A stretch of DNA of 64,000 bases from NCBI GenBank assembly GCA_026182355.1, contig JAPFBL010000255.1:5085501-5149500 (forward strand). Reading direction: 5' to 3'. Positions within the stretch are counted from its first letter, which is position 1. Every line of letters starts with the position of its first letter. Below, piece after piece: positions 1 through 13,200 of this stretch. The stretch comes from Hermatobates lingyangjiaoensis. Taxonomy: Eukaryota > Arthropoda > Insecta > Hemiptera > Hermatobatidae. The translations under genes and the position numbers were made by a program. A model generated the notes under the pieces. The model was not told the origin of the DNA and made no database searches. It saw only the letters and a program-made list of their open reading frames with translations.

Positions 1-1179
1 TTTTCTGGAATAAAGCAGCACCAAATGGATGCATATAAGAGTGTGTATTGGAAAAAAATTAAGAAATTATTAAAATGACAAAAATTAACGCTCAGAATAC
101 AGAAAGAACTGGCAGACGAATATAAAATTATAAACAATAATTGTATACTTTAATTTAACATTAAACTTAAATTATTAACTTATCAACTACATAAATTATT
201 ATGACGTTATAAAACGTCAATTTTACACATTCACTGTTTTATAAATAGTTTGAAATTAAAATGTTTAGGTTTTTTTTCTTGAGTTTAGACAACATCATAG
301 AGACAATTTTTAAAAATAATTTGTAGAAGATGAAGTTTATAATATTATATACTTTGTTGCTTTTATCTTCTACAGTTTTAATGTAGGCAGCAGTTTACTT
401 ATAATTTAGATCTAATTGACTGCATTATAAGACATGTTAGAAAAAGCCTTTCTTTCAATGTACACGGAAGTGACCCCAGTAAATTGATTAGCACTTAAAG
501 AGTTTTCCATTTCACTAGCCAAAATTTTTACAGCTCGTAATATTAAGTTACCTTTTCAATATTTAGGTTGTTTGTTTGTTTATGAAAACTTAATATCTCA
601 TGAAAATTTTTTTATGTTTCTACTGGTAGAACTTAATAGTTGCAATTTATAGTATATATTATTCTTCTAATACCACAATCTCTGTAATATTTGCCTGATA
701 ACACATAATGAAAATTATAAGTAACAAATCACTGACGTGGAAGGAAAATATTAGCTTTCTTTGGTGATAAGAAAGACGAATAACTTTCCAGACACAATCA
801 TTGCCAAAAAAAAAGAGATATTTAACGTAAATAATATTTCTGTTAACTGGATGACGTTGGCAATTTCTGGATCAATTTAAAGAGCAGCAACTTGTGCAGC
901 AAGTATTCCGTCTTCCAAAAAGGGGATTCAGTAGTTATTAACTTCATTGCATATTGTGTAGACAAAATTTACGAAAATGTTTTGAAGAACTTGATAATTT
1001 TGATATAATTTGTTTCATAAAGTTTCATTTTTTTACCGTTAGCTAATTAGAGTAAAAAATAGTTTATACAATCACATAATGACCCATAATACCCTTTGTC
1101 GTCTATTTAATATCAATTAAAAGTATTTAGCCCAACCCCTAAAAATGTACTACTTTTTGTTACAGTTTAATTGTAATGT
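1..1179. other. AT-rich sequence, nothing recognised
   Basis: No reading frame, repeat or RNA gene could be supported here. Homopolymer A and T runs dominate. Confidence 0.5.
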
Positions 1180-1548
1180 TTCGGAATTAATATGTCAAAA
1201 TTTCTACATTCTATTACAAAACATACTTTTCCGGTTATTAAAAACTTCAATTTTTTCTCCTTGTTGCTTCTATTAATATTATAAGAATGACAAAGTATAA
1301 CACTCTAGTTTTAGCAGTTCAGGAGGAAAAAAAATATTGTATAAAACATTATTTTCACTATAAATGTAACATTTTTATGAAGCCATATTTTTCTAAATTA
1401 ATGAGGCGTACCTACACTACAGGTCCCATTTCTTTGTAAAATATGAGTTTGATTTATCAAACAGTTTGACCTGTAGCGTCCCACAATCTTTGGATAAACA
1501 CCTACCCAAAGACATAAACAAACACACACATACACACACACTCACATC

Positions 1549-1585
<37 letters not shown>

Positions 1586-1975
1586 ATAATATTATTGGTA
1601 TACTTTGGGAGCAGACCTTCTTTTAAAACATACCTCATTAAAGATCTTGCCAACATTAAGTTTAGTATGTTTCCTACATACCTTTTCAAGGTTTCGAATG
1701 CTACTCTTTCCATCTCTGTGGTACCATATAAATCGGTGAGTTAATTTATATGGTACCACAGAGATGGAAAGGTAGCATTCGAAACCTTGAAAAGGTATGT
1801 AGGAAACATACTAAACTTAATGTTGGCAAGATCCTTAATGAGGTATATATATATATATCATCCGAAGAACGTCAAAAAATGATTCATGACTTTGTAGACC
1901 TCAAAACATGTGAATCCTTCACATGGGGAGATGGAATTTTGTTATATCACTATATTATCATATAGTAAAGTAAAA
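1180..1975 (+). repeat. Dispersed repeat R1, copy 1, split by an inserted inverted repeat
   Basis: The segment aligns by eye to 25,190-25,895 in the same orientation. Shared landmarks are a T-rich 5' part, a phrase near 'gtagcgt' followed by a CA-rich microsatellite, 'acatcat', 'aacgtcaaaaaatg', 'cctcaaaacatgt' and the end 'tatagtaaagtaaaa'. Positions about 1,550-1,858 are foreign to the repeat: a (TA)n-bordered inverted repeat interrupts it immediately after the microsatellite. The repeat class (SINE, LINE tail or other) is unknown; no coding capacity is evident. Confidence 0.6.
1596..1845. mobile_element. TA-flanked inverted-repeat element, family E copy 1
   Basis: Two near-perfect arms, about 1,631-1,733 and 1,744-1,845, face each other across a loop of about 10 bases. 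The left arm continues outward to about 1,596 with sequence also found at 54,210-54,247. (TA)n tracts border both sides (about 1,553-1,582 and 1,843-1,858). The arms resemble those at 53,851-54,486. On the plus strand the right arm translates to a lysine-rich peptide starting VPQRWKGSIRNLEKVC, which has a conservatively substituted counterpart in the second copy. I infer a PLE-like terminal fragment inserted as a head-to-head pair; function unknown. Confidence 0.7.
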
Positions 1976-2240
1976 ACATGAAAGTAAAAATAGTAATCTT
2001 GGATTTTTAATTTCCTCGTAATTAAAAAAACATAAAACCAGTCAATTAAGATTTCAAGACTGAAGAAAATATTGATTATAATAACACTTCTTCATAAATT
2101 GTTGTAATTGAGAGAGATTATTGTTATCACATAATAGAACTCGTATAAATTTTCATCCTATTGAATTCGCTGACAATAGAGTTTTTTTAATGCTAAATGA
2201 AATCAAATGGAAATACCTCACAAAGTATTTTGGATAAAAT

Positions 2241-2686
2241 AATTAGATTTATGGTCTTAAAGTTTCACTTTAAATGTTAAGCATATCAGAGACCAGTTTA
2301 CCATCCTCTCATATGATTATTTCTTAAATTGTAATAAATAAATTTTTTTTAATTAATAATAATAAGTATTATTATTTCTTTTAAATAATAATAATAATAA
2401 TAATATAATAATAAATTACATTTATGGTCCTAAAGTTTTACTTTAAATGTTAAGCATATCAGAGACCAGTTTACCATCCTCTCGTATGATTATTTCTTAA
2501 ATTGTAATAAATAAATTTTTTTTAATTAATAATAATAAGTGTTATTATTTCTTTTAAATAATAATAATAATATAATAATAAATTAGATTTATGGTCTTAA
2601 AGTTGTACTTTAAATGTTAAAGTTTAAATTTAAATGTTAAGCAAATCAGAGACCAGTTTACCATCCTCTCGTATGATTATAATCAT
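2241..2686. repeat. Tandem repeat, about 2.6 copies of a 167-173 bp unit
   Basis: Units begin near 2,241, 2,414 and 2,581. Each has 'tttatggtc', 'aaagtt', 'ctttaaatgtt', 'agagaccagtttaccatcct' and a trailing (TAA)n/(ATT)n stretch. Units differ by a few substitutions and microsatellite length. The third unit is truncated. Confidence 0.9.
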
Positions 2687-4379
2687 AACTATAATAAAAA
2701 TAATTATAAAAATAATTATTTTTTCAAAACAACATATTACTGTTTTTCCTAATTAGCATAGCATCAGAAATTTTTATTTATAAATGTTGTTTTAATGTTA
2801 ATCTATAAATAACTAAAAAAAGTTATTCATGTTAATTGAATATTTTTTAAAAAAAAAATAAACTTTAAGAATCATTGTTTTTAAAAACGTACTCTCATAT
2901 GACAATAATAAACTCTTTCTTATACAGTTTATGCATTCCTAACCAAATGAGAGAGGAAATTTTTCTAAGAAATTGTCATTTTCAAGTTTCGAGTATTTGA
3001 AGATTGATAATTAAGTCTTCCTTCTAAGGAATGAGATGATCAAGCAATTGATAACTATCTATCAAAAATATTGATTGATTAAATCTACCATTCTCGGAAT
3101 TCAAATTACATTAGTAAACTAATATTTGTGTTTGTAGGTGATAGATTTAATATACTCTACAAGAATTAATAATCAGAGGTTGGTAACTAAACAAACATTT
3201 ATGCTTAAAATATTTACTAAAAGATTGCAGTGGTGACTCGATTAAAAGACAGGACAATTCAGAAATTCATGGCAGCTATGTTGAATTATAAAATTATCAT
3301 GTTTCACAAGCAGCAACAATTGGTTGCTGTAAAACTAATGTATCCGAATTTAGATGTTAATAGAGAAAAAATAGAGAAAGTTGTTGGAAAATCTTGCAAT
3401 GAGAAGGTTTAGAGTATTTCTTTGGTTTTACCACAAGTACTAAAGGAAGTAGTGATTGCGCTACTTTAAAACGTACATTTCTTATTTACCAATATGATCT
3501 ACATTAGAAATATGATTCCCACAAATAAAACCCTAAATCTTTCTTTTAAGATTGCCGACAGGATGTATGACGTAAGAAGTCATAATTCCATATCTTCAAC
3601 CAATGTCAAAAAAATGCCCTTCACACCTAGCTTTGACATCAATGATGTAAAATGTTATGTTATTGATATAATATAAATTATATTATTTTAAATTATATTA
3701 TGAATAAGATTAATATATCCCTCTGAAAATTGCAGGTAAAAAGTTATAATTTCCTAACTATTTTTAAATTATCACATATTTGATAATTAGTAGTAATTTA
3801 GGACTTTCTTAAATCAATTATGTTGATTTAATTTAATCAGCACACTTAGATTCAATTTTTTAGTGTATATCAATATTACTGGTATTTTAATAGAAAAATT
3901 ATTATCCATAATAAAAAACACACATTCTCAAATAAGAGTGACAGGAGAGTTTAAACAAATTTACTGTAGTAGATTACATAATTAATAAACAAAAATGAAA
4001 AGTAATATATTTCAAAAATAAAGTTGTCCTTTTGTATATAAATAAATTATGTGGGTTATGAACTCTTAAATTTGTATGAAGGCCTGTTCTAAATGAAATA
4101 CACAGCAAATATGCCAACCCTAGAGCATCAAAAGAGAGATAATGGTTATTATTATATTGAAACTGAATTTCATTTTAATATATTCACTTTCGTTAAAACT
4201 CATTTCATTTGGAATTGCACTTAAAAATAATGAAATTCTTATTAAAAAGTAATCATGTTTTTACTAAACCATGATGTTGTACATTCATTAAAACAAAGAA
4301 TTTTAATGAACAGATTGACTCTTTCCTTTATAATACTCTGCCAGACATGCTATATTTATATAAAGAAGCTCACTGTGCA

Positions 4380-4422
<43 letters not shown>

Positions 4423-7400
4423 ATGTTCACAACCATAATACAAAAAGAAATAGAAGATTTAGAAGAAATAGAAGATAGAAGATTTTGTAACATCAAAAAA
4501 AAACATTTTTATATAAAATTTTTCGACAAAGGTAAATAAATGTAGTCTCAAATTTAAAATCTTTCTCTTAGAAATTGTGGAAGCAAATTTTTCCAACAGA
4601 CTTTATGTTAATATTGATATGGGTTGAGTTTAAACAACTTGTGTAAAACACATAGTTATGTAAAAAAGATGAGAAGGACTATACAAGTTGTGGCCACTCT
4701 CTGAATGCCCCCATTCTTATAAATTGTGGTGAAGGACGGCAAAAAAACGTATAAAATATTATGTATACCTATTATTATTAATTTCGAAGAAGATAATGGT
4801 TGTGATTTCAATATTCAAACTCTACCATAAAAGAAAACTTTTGAGGGAAAGAGAGTAAAAGTTGGATTTATTTGTGTGATGTGTAAATTATAATACACAG
4901 AATAATGCAATGATTATCCAAGATTTTGTAATACAACCTATTTGGATCAGCAGTTATCGCTAAAATTTCTACTCTAAGATATCGACTTTCCGCAAAATGG
5001 AAAGGGAAACTATGTCTCTAACACAGAAAATTATGAAACTGTCACCTAGGCCTAAATACTAAGTAGTGATACACAAACTTTAATGTAAATAATGAATTCA
5101 CACATGACAATGGGAGAAGCCAAAGAGACAGCACTTTACTAAAACTATCGTTAAATACTTCTTTAAAACAAACAAATGTGGCTCCATTATAAATGGAGAC
5201 ACGGGTGTCAAGAATTATTGTGTTGACAAAATCCTTGTATGTTATCGAGTACCATAATATCAATTTGCTGACCACAGCACAATGGTATAAGTATATAAAA
5301 ACTTCACAGTAAGGTACTTTTTCCTCTCTCTTAAAAAGGAAAGGCCAAACCAATATCAATATAAATTATAAATAAACTCAAACCTCAATCTTTCCACGGA
5401 GACTAATGTTTTCCGTGTTCCGCGAATATACTAGTAATGATACAGATCTACTGTCCTAGCAAGGAGCTAAGTACTACATAATTGGACTGCAAACACCAAA
5501 CATTTACATAGGTTAGACCTCTAAAAAAGGGACAGCATCACATGATGTGAATAGAGTGACGGCCAGACAAAAATATTACAACCACTGGAGTCAGCCTTCT
5601 CCTGCACTCCGAACCCAAACGAAAGTGAAATTACTCAATTATGAAAATATAATAGATCAAAAACTATGAAATTGTATTTTGTCTTACATGATTTTTAATA
5701 GAAACCCTTCACCCTTTCTATCATACAATGCTTGAAAAATCAAGTTATAATATATGTATTTTATATTTTTACACAGCTTATTTTATAATCACAGAATGTA
5801 TCTATTTTTTTCGTGATTTGGTTTTGCTTTTACTTTCTTAGGGACAGAAACAGAATTGTGTAATGAATTGAGAGTTACCTGAATAACTTAAGTTAAAACT
5901 TTCACTAAGGAAACAAAATTGGGGAATACTAGCAATGTGTCATTTCTTCACAGAAGGCAGTATTTCTAAACAACTAGAAAGAAAAAAATATAATAGATTG
6001 TCTCTTATATACATTCTCTATTATATGTTCAACCATTTATCTTTTGTGCAGCAAGAAAAGCATTCGTCTCATACATTTTAATGAGCAAAAATCTATTGTA
6101 TCAATTTTTGTACGAAATCTAGTACGAAACAGAGCAGTCAAATTTTACTATATTTTTCTGTTACTCAAATATACAAATATGCGTTTTTTTCATTTAGGGG
6201 ATTAAAACTACAATATTAGATGATATTAATCATCTTCAGTTTGTCATAAATAATTAAAATTAGCAAATTCTACACGTTCATAATTGTTAAATAATTTTGA
6301 TTTCATTGGATTTAACTTGCTTACTATTCGCTATTTTTGAAAATTTATATTTAAAACATATTTTAAAATTTCTATTTAAAGAGAACGTCTTCATTTTTAT
6401 AAAGTCGAATACATGCAATAGTGTAAACTGGAAATTTGCTTTCCAATAAGTGCTTTTCATTTAAATTATGATCCTCAAAAGGTCACGTGCCAAGCCGGCA
6501 AGTAAGGTCTAAGTTTTGGCTGCATACGCCCAGATATACTAAAAGAATTCATGTATAATAATATTCATGACAGTACTGTAGATGTTCGTTATATGTTTTG
6601 AATAAAGATGGTACCTGATCAAGTCATCTCCACAATCCTGTTCACTTATAACAAAACCTCCAACTATATTGATATTTAGTGATAATTTAGTCATAAAGGT
6701 CATTGATTATCAGGACAATAATCTAGTTTCCAAGGTTAAGCTTAGGGAAGTGTCAAGGTAAATAATATTTACTCCTCGGTTCCATATTCTGAGTAAGCAG
6801 AATCACAGTGCTGAGGTACTGTTAGATTTCTCTACTCTCTATTCTTAATAAATACTGTCTGCTGAAGCAAACAGCCAAAATAATAAGTACGTTATACATT
6901 TTTTTATAGTTTAAGTAACTCTTAACGTTTTATATGCAGCCATTCTAATTTATTAAGAATTATAAATACGTTTGGATAAACCTATGTACAAGAAGTTCGA
7001 CTGTTTTCCACACATCCGAGATAACAAATTGATCACCAGAGAAAGGCATCTTTGTCGCTGAGAGGGTATAACTTTTGGTTATAGTAAAACATATAGTGGA
7101 AGGGCAAATTAACACAATACCCTTGATAAAATTTTGGTTGACAGAATAAGAATTTTTCAAGTCATAAAGAAATTACAATTGGTTACTTCTTGCATATAGA
7201 ACAAGGACTTGAAAACTAATTTTCGAATCCATGAATATTCTTTTTCTTTCACTCAATGCCCACATTGAGCTGCTGAGCCATTAGCGACACACTGGCCCGT
7301 GGAGGCAAATTTCTGCCACGAAAAATCAATAAAATCTTGGATAATACGTACATCAATTAATGCAGGAACTATAGAATAGATATCTGCAATATCTATCCTA

Positions 7401-7559
7401 ACTATACGATCTACCCAAACTGAAATCGGGACAACTAAAGACTGGCTAACAATTGACCTTACTGAAGTGATTAGTTGTGGATGACTATCTGGATACTCGA
7501 CGTAATCGTGGTTATGATAAACATGGATATGAAGATTGCTTTATCATTATGAGACGGAG
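2687..7559. other. AT-rich intergenic sequence with one GT/ATGT microsatellite
   Basis: Short open frames occur but none resembles a known protein, and none has supporting splice or promoter context. A (GT)n tract passes into (ATGT)n at about 4,380-4,428. The 5,390-5,640 stretch is less AT-rich but unrecognised. A short phrase, 'gaagggcaaattaacaatat', near 7,100 recurs loosely at 7,739 and may be a shared LINE scrap. Confidence 0.4.
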
Positions 7560-7990
7560 AATACTTGTTGCTGCTTTTGAGTGTACGAAGCATCCTCTAC
7601 ATATCGTTGAAAGGTGGATAAAGAAGAAAGGTTATGTAATAAATCATGCTTAAACGGTCCTCGTACTTTTTTTAATGAATTAAAATATAGCTCTCACAGA
7701 CTTTTCAATATATCTTAAAGATACAATATACCAACCAGAAGGGCAAATTAACAATATCCGTTCCTTAAATTTTGTTCAAGAAAATAAAATCTTTTAGCCT
7801 CAATAACAATTCCTCTGGACTGCTTGATGAATGTAGAAGAAGCTTTTGAAGCAGTCTGTTGATAGCATGCGATAACCAAACCAATTTAAACAATTTTTAG
7901 AAAATTGTACCTAAAACCAATAAGAGGGGAGATATTTCTCTATCATTAAGTTGATCGGCAATAAATAATTGATATAACTTATTTCCTAAA
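7560..7990 (+). pseudogene. LINE (I/R1-like) C-terminal fragment, decayed
   Basis: Plus-strand translation with frame changes gives a cysteine-containing knuckle-like stretch and then a phrase of the form FRKLYLKPI. The same phrase type follows the terminal zinc-knuckle in the LINE fossils at 36,560 (FDRTYLKPIE) and 49,990. Several stops and frameshifts are present, so this is a dead 3' fragment. Assignment rests on similarity to the other LINE fragments in the window; clade is uncertain. Confidence 0.45.
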
Positions 7991-9340
7991 TTATATCGTT
8001 TATTAAAGACTTAAATTTTAAATTAAAAATGGAAAAAGAAACGATTGGAGAGATTTGGCCACTACGCGCTCGAGTCCGCAGATACTACGACAATCAGTTT
8101 AATAATAATAAATAGTAGTAATAATAATGTGACACGTTGTTACATGTCAATGCTTTCAAGTTTATTGTAACTGATAAAATTGAAGAGCGACAATAAAATA
8201 ATGAAATCATTAATTTCATAATCGGCACTTTCGTAATTCATTATCAAGAAGCTTGATATTACAGAAACACGATATCAAGGAGTAAAATTACAGTTGCAAG
8301 GGACTTTCAGTAAAATAGTATCAAACTCAAATGATTATCAACGATACATTATATTTACATGTAGTAAATTTGAGTGCCAACCAATCCAGATTTTTGTTTA
8401 TATTATCTTTGTTTACTCTATTTTTATTTCCTGTATTTTTAATAGTTTATTCTCTTCCCACTATTAATATTACACGAGCAATCTCTATTCATGAGTTGTT
8501 TAAAGTGACATGTAATGTAATAACAGCAGATTAGTTTCTTTTCTTGAAGGAAAGAACCATCTGATTCTTTACCTGACAACATACTCGCAGATAGTAATTT
8601 GATAATTACTATCAACATTCCGGTTGATCCCTTAATAACTGGTGATCTATTGAAACTTTATTTTTGATATTTTAAACCTGTAAAAATCAATTTTTGCTCT
8701 AGTTGAAGATTCTTTCCCTTGAAATTTAGATGTCCAATTATTCTACCTTTGGCTCAGATAAATGTCATTTTTAGAGATTTTATTTTTTAAATGAATTATT
8801 TTGTTTTCTGGGGGCACAATTTGCCGTTGATGGGTAGTTAAAAGAGCAGACTGACAATGTTAGGAGGCAGGGACTGTTGACTGGGATGGTGGTCCCAAGA
8901 CGGAGCAGATTTGAGAGGTCTTCGCCCCATTGCCGATGAGGCACCTCCATCAGCCTCTAATGGATTAGGTGCGACTCTCTCTGACCAAGCTGCCAATTCG
9001 CATCCGACTTAACAAACTCTACTTATTGCCTCCCTATTTACCGAGACCATCTCATTCAAACTCCCTGCTTTCTCTGACTCTTCCTTCATTTTCAACTCTT
9101 TCCTCGACTTTCTCTGTCAAATAACCATTAACCAAAACCAATTCCGAGATCCCAAAATACAAATCACAATACAACAACGATCAAGGTTTCATCTTACTAA
9201 CTAAATTCAAATGTTTTTTAGATTTTAATTACACACACCTATTTTAAATTCACATCTACTCTATAAAAATATTTATCATTGCTCTCTAATATTTGTATAA
9301 ATATCTTCATTTAATAAATGTATAAGACTAATTAACTATA
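7991..9340. other. Intergenic sequence with a GC-richer patch
   Basis: Mostly AT-rich. Positions about 8,805-9,190 are noticeably less AT-rich and pass from mixed sequence to a pyrimidine-rich run near 9,050-9,130. This could be a LINE 5' region, but no motif fixes it. No open frame is supported. Confidence 0.35.
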
Positions 9341-9342
9341 TA

Positions 9343-10264
9343 CGATGTGTAAATAAAGTAGTGAGACTGATTTTTTTTAAATTTTCTATTCAAATATAAT
9401 TACAATGTGATATTGTCACCTTCAAACTAGTTCCCTTCGGAAGCCACACATCGCTGGAGACGGTACTTCCAATCATTGTAGCATTGCTGGAACTCGAATT
9501 CTGAAATGGCCTTCAGCTGGTCGGTTACAGCAGTTTGTATGTTTTGTAGTGTCCCGAAATGAGTTCCCTTGAGGTGATTTTTCAATCTCGGGAAGAGGAA
9601 AAAGTCACAAGGACTCAAGTCTGGTGAATAAGGAGGCTGAGGAGCAACAGGAATGTTTTTACTGGCCAAAAACTCGTTTATTGAGATGGCAGTGTGACAG
9701 GGCGCGTTGTCGTGATGCAACAAATTTTTCTCATCTCCAATTCATTGGTCAAAATGTGATGAACGGAGGTGTGATTCAAATTCAACTGTTCCCCGATCAT
9801 TCTGACTGTCAAGCGTCGATCTGAATGCACAAGGTTCCGTACTCTGTTGACATTTTCATCGGTGTTTGCACTTGAAGGCCTTCCGCTTCGTGGTTCATCT
9901 TCAATCGACTCTCTTCCTTCTGAAAATTCCTTAAACCACCGAAAAACCTGTGCCCTTGATAAAACACGTTCTCCATAGGCCTCCTGAAGTTTTTCAAAAG
10001 TTTCGGTTGCATTATGTCCAAGTCTGAAGCAAAATTTGATTGCACACCGCTGCTCAACTTTGAGGTCACTCATTTTTAAAACGCTCAAGAAAAAAACCAT
10101 TTCACGAAAACCAACGCTACGGACAAACAAATGACTGTGGCGAGTTCAGATTCATACTGGAGGCGCATCACACGTGCACCTGACGCTACTCAAGGCCACG
10201 CGTCTCCAGCATTGCTAGATCGAAAGCGACGTTGCCAGTCTCACTACTTTATTTACACACCTCG
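9343..10264 (-). mobile_element. Mariner-like element, copy 1, internally deleted
   Basis: The 922-bp element ends in terminal inverted repeats containing 'tgtgtaaataaagtagtga' and is flanked by the TA dinucleotide duplications (9,341-9,342 and 10,265-10,266) typical of mariner/Tc1 insertions. The left end has lost about two bases relative to the right ('cgatgtgt' against 'cgaggtgtgt'). It encodes two blocks of a mariner transposase. Intact family members are about 1.3 kb, so roughly 360 bp is missing from the middle. Copy 2 lies at 47,496 in the other orientation. Confidence 0.95.
9427..10073 (-). pseudogene. Mariner transposase, internal deletion and frameshift
   Basis: Transposases of this family cut and paste the element with a D,D34D catalytic triad in the nucleus. 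Reading from an ATG at 10,073 (protein MSDLKVEQRC...), the N-terminal DNA-binding region is intact: a first helix-turn-helix ending RVLSRAQVFRWFKEF, the linker GRPSS, and a second helix-turn-helix ending HHILTNELEMRKIC. The frame then breaks. A second block in another frame (9,427-9,723) carries HHDNAPCH, YSPDLSPCDFFLFP and the terminal RCVASEGN. The second and third aspartates (HDN and PCD, 34 residues apart) survive. The segment with the first catalytic aspartate is deleted, so the product cannot be active. Confidence 0.95.
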
Positions 10265-10266
10265 TA

Positions 10267-13200
10267 TTCTTGCCATTGTTAGTTTATTTAAATAGGTTAT
10301 ACCTAAGTGCCAGTTTTTTTAACTTTTTTTAAAGAGCTTTTAATAGTAATTAAGTAATGATCAACTGAAAATAAAAATAAATACTTACCTTTTAACATCT
10401 ACATGGAATTATATCTAAAATCATAACAAACTTTTCTGCATCCCTTAATTCAATTAATATACTTGAGATTGTTAGCCTAAATGATTCCGGTTTTTCTTAT
10501 TTTAAAAAAAATAAAAAACGAGATGAAGGAAAAATACGAATTCCTATCGAATGAACGGCACAGATATTATTTTATAAATTCAGAAGTAATGTTGCGATTA
10601 CGTATTAATCACAAAAATATGCCAGTCAGACAAAAAAAAATTATTGAAGTAAAAAAATATAGTTATGATATATGTAAACATTTAGAAGGGTATGCAATAC
10701 AAAATATAAATGACGGTACTTGGTTAGGAATTGCCACTGTTAGTACCAGAACAAGGCTGAGTTCTACCTCAAATGATTACACCAAACTGCACTCACCTCT
10801 GCATTAGCTACTCCTTTGCATTCTGAGCGTTCATTAAATCCCAGTTCGAGTGTCGACTGTGATGAGGCTCTCATAACAATGACCTTGTGGCCATCAGTTT
10901 CCCGTCATTTTCTCAATCCATGAGCTCAACTACTGAACATTACCCCATACATCGCCCATAACAAACGATCTTTATGCTGGCGACTGAGCTAGTCACCTAG
11001 CATGCTATGAGGATAAAGGCTCATTCATAATCTACAACCTATTATAAGTAGTCTAATTTCCCATACTGTGAAAATTTCGAATGAGAAAATAATGAGAAAA
11101 TGAAAACATTGTCATTATTATAAAAACTAGTTCAATGCGTATAAAATTAATTAAAAAAATTGTATATTGCATAAAATGCATGTGTTGCACAAAAAGTATT
11201 TATTTTATACATATTTATTTAAAACATATGTATGAATATAGATTACTGATAAACAATTATTTATTTCATAAATATTACATACATTATATTTATTTCTGCC
11301 TATTTCAACGACCAAGAATGTAGGTTTTCAGTTTTAGTTTTAATGACAGCATGTGAGGCTCGTTTGTAATTTGGCATTCATATTAGCTATAGGCGAGGCA
11401 CACACATCACCGGGTCGATTATTCTACATAGAATGTACTAAATTTTGCCTCACTTAAGTTTATTAGAGCAGGCCTCGCGGGTCACATAGACTTCAAAAAT
11501 TTATCAGGCAGGCTGGAGTGAAAGACGGGTCTCAACCCATCTCTATTTTTATATTTTACCATCGTTTTGAATAAACGTAAGAAATAAAAAACACTAAGTA
11601 ATTTAATTTTAAATTCTTTACAATACCAGTATCTCTTAAATACATATGCTCATTCCAAAAATATAATATTCTGTTGATCATATTGGTATTCTGACTCTAT
11701 TCAACTTCAGTTTCTTATGATGGAATTAGTATAAAAGTGAATTTGTATCTACAATAATTCACTTTCATATTTTGGAAAAAAAGTTATATACCAATATTCT
11801 TTCCATTTATTCGATAGAATTATTGATCCTGGCTTTGAATGTTTGAAAATTTTTTTTTCTCCTATTTTCCATCGTAAAAAAGACTCAGCATTTTAGTTCA
11901 GTCAGTTGTCCTTTCAATTATTCTGAATACCCACGCACCTTTGCCACTATGGCAGATGTGCTAAGCTGTGCTTTTGAGGTTCTCTAAAGTGAATATTATT
12001 CCGTTAGTTAGTAACTTGGTATCTTAGAAGACGGTAAGGCAGTTACGCTCCAGCCGCATATGAGAGTAGGCTTGTCTAATACTGGCATCATTTTGTTTTT
12101 TTAACTATTTCTTCCACAAATTTTGCTTAAGAATATTGTTTTAACTGTTTGTTTTTATCAACGGCCTGTAATACAAAAATATTCGTTTAGAATTTCTTTG
12201 CTATCAAATTTATAATAAAGAAGCAAAATGCCAAAATCTGCCCATAAAATGTAAGGGTTGGTCAACGAATAAGGAAAGTACGTCAAAAGACTTTCCGTAT
12301 ACTGCACACAGACTGTTAGACAAATACATTCCATAAAAATGTCTTCAAAATAAAAAGACATGTTGGTGAGTGAATTGAACTTCATGAATTTCCCATGGAC
12401 TTGCGAAATAGTTGCTATATTTTAAAACTTCTTTTACAGACAACCTAAAAATATTCTGACCTTCCAAAAAATCTTATCCTTTTAATGAAGAAGATGGGTA
12501 AACAATGTGAAATAATAAAAGAAAAAATTATGAATGAATGTTGGGGATCTTTAAATTATAGCTGTGTCTTTCTATAGATAAGTATTTGTTAGTGAGAAAT
12601 AAGCGTTATTTAAGCATAAATCTCCACATAAATAATGCTCAATTTTGGAATTTGAGAAATGGAAGTAACATTTCTTCATGAGACATGGAAGTAATATTCA
12701 TTCTAATGAAAAACCTGCAAAATTTAATTACTTTTATAAGACACATTGTTTTATATGCCCGAAGCTATTGTCAGAAAGCTTAGCGATGATGTGCTTGTGA
12801 ACACGATGATATAATGCATGTCACAGAATACAGCTTGCATTCGGTGATATCATGTAAATGAAGCAACCTACAATTAAATAACAGAGACACTGAACTGAAA
12901 AGAAGTTAGAAAAACAAGATGAGGCTGTGTCAAATGAACAATATTTATAATCAAAGATAGAACTTGCGCAGTTAGATGAAATCAATATTAACTATTCAAC
13001 ATTACTTTTTTACGTAAAAATTGCATTATTAATGAAAATGTCCGCATAGTAAATGTTATAAAACAGCAAAAAAGAGAAATTCTTTGCATTTTCAAAAAAA
13101 AAACTTCCCTGAAAACATCTATAGACTAAGAAAATCTGAGGTCAACTGTAAAAATGTGGTGATACTAAACGGTTAAAACAAAAAAAAAAATCTAGATAAC

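Noticed and set aside
9343..10264. An active mariner transposase
   Set aside because: The reading frame is broken and the segment with the first catalytic aspartate is deleted; the same is true of the copy at 47,496, which also lacks its ATG.
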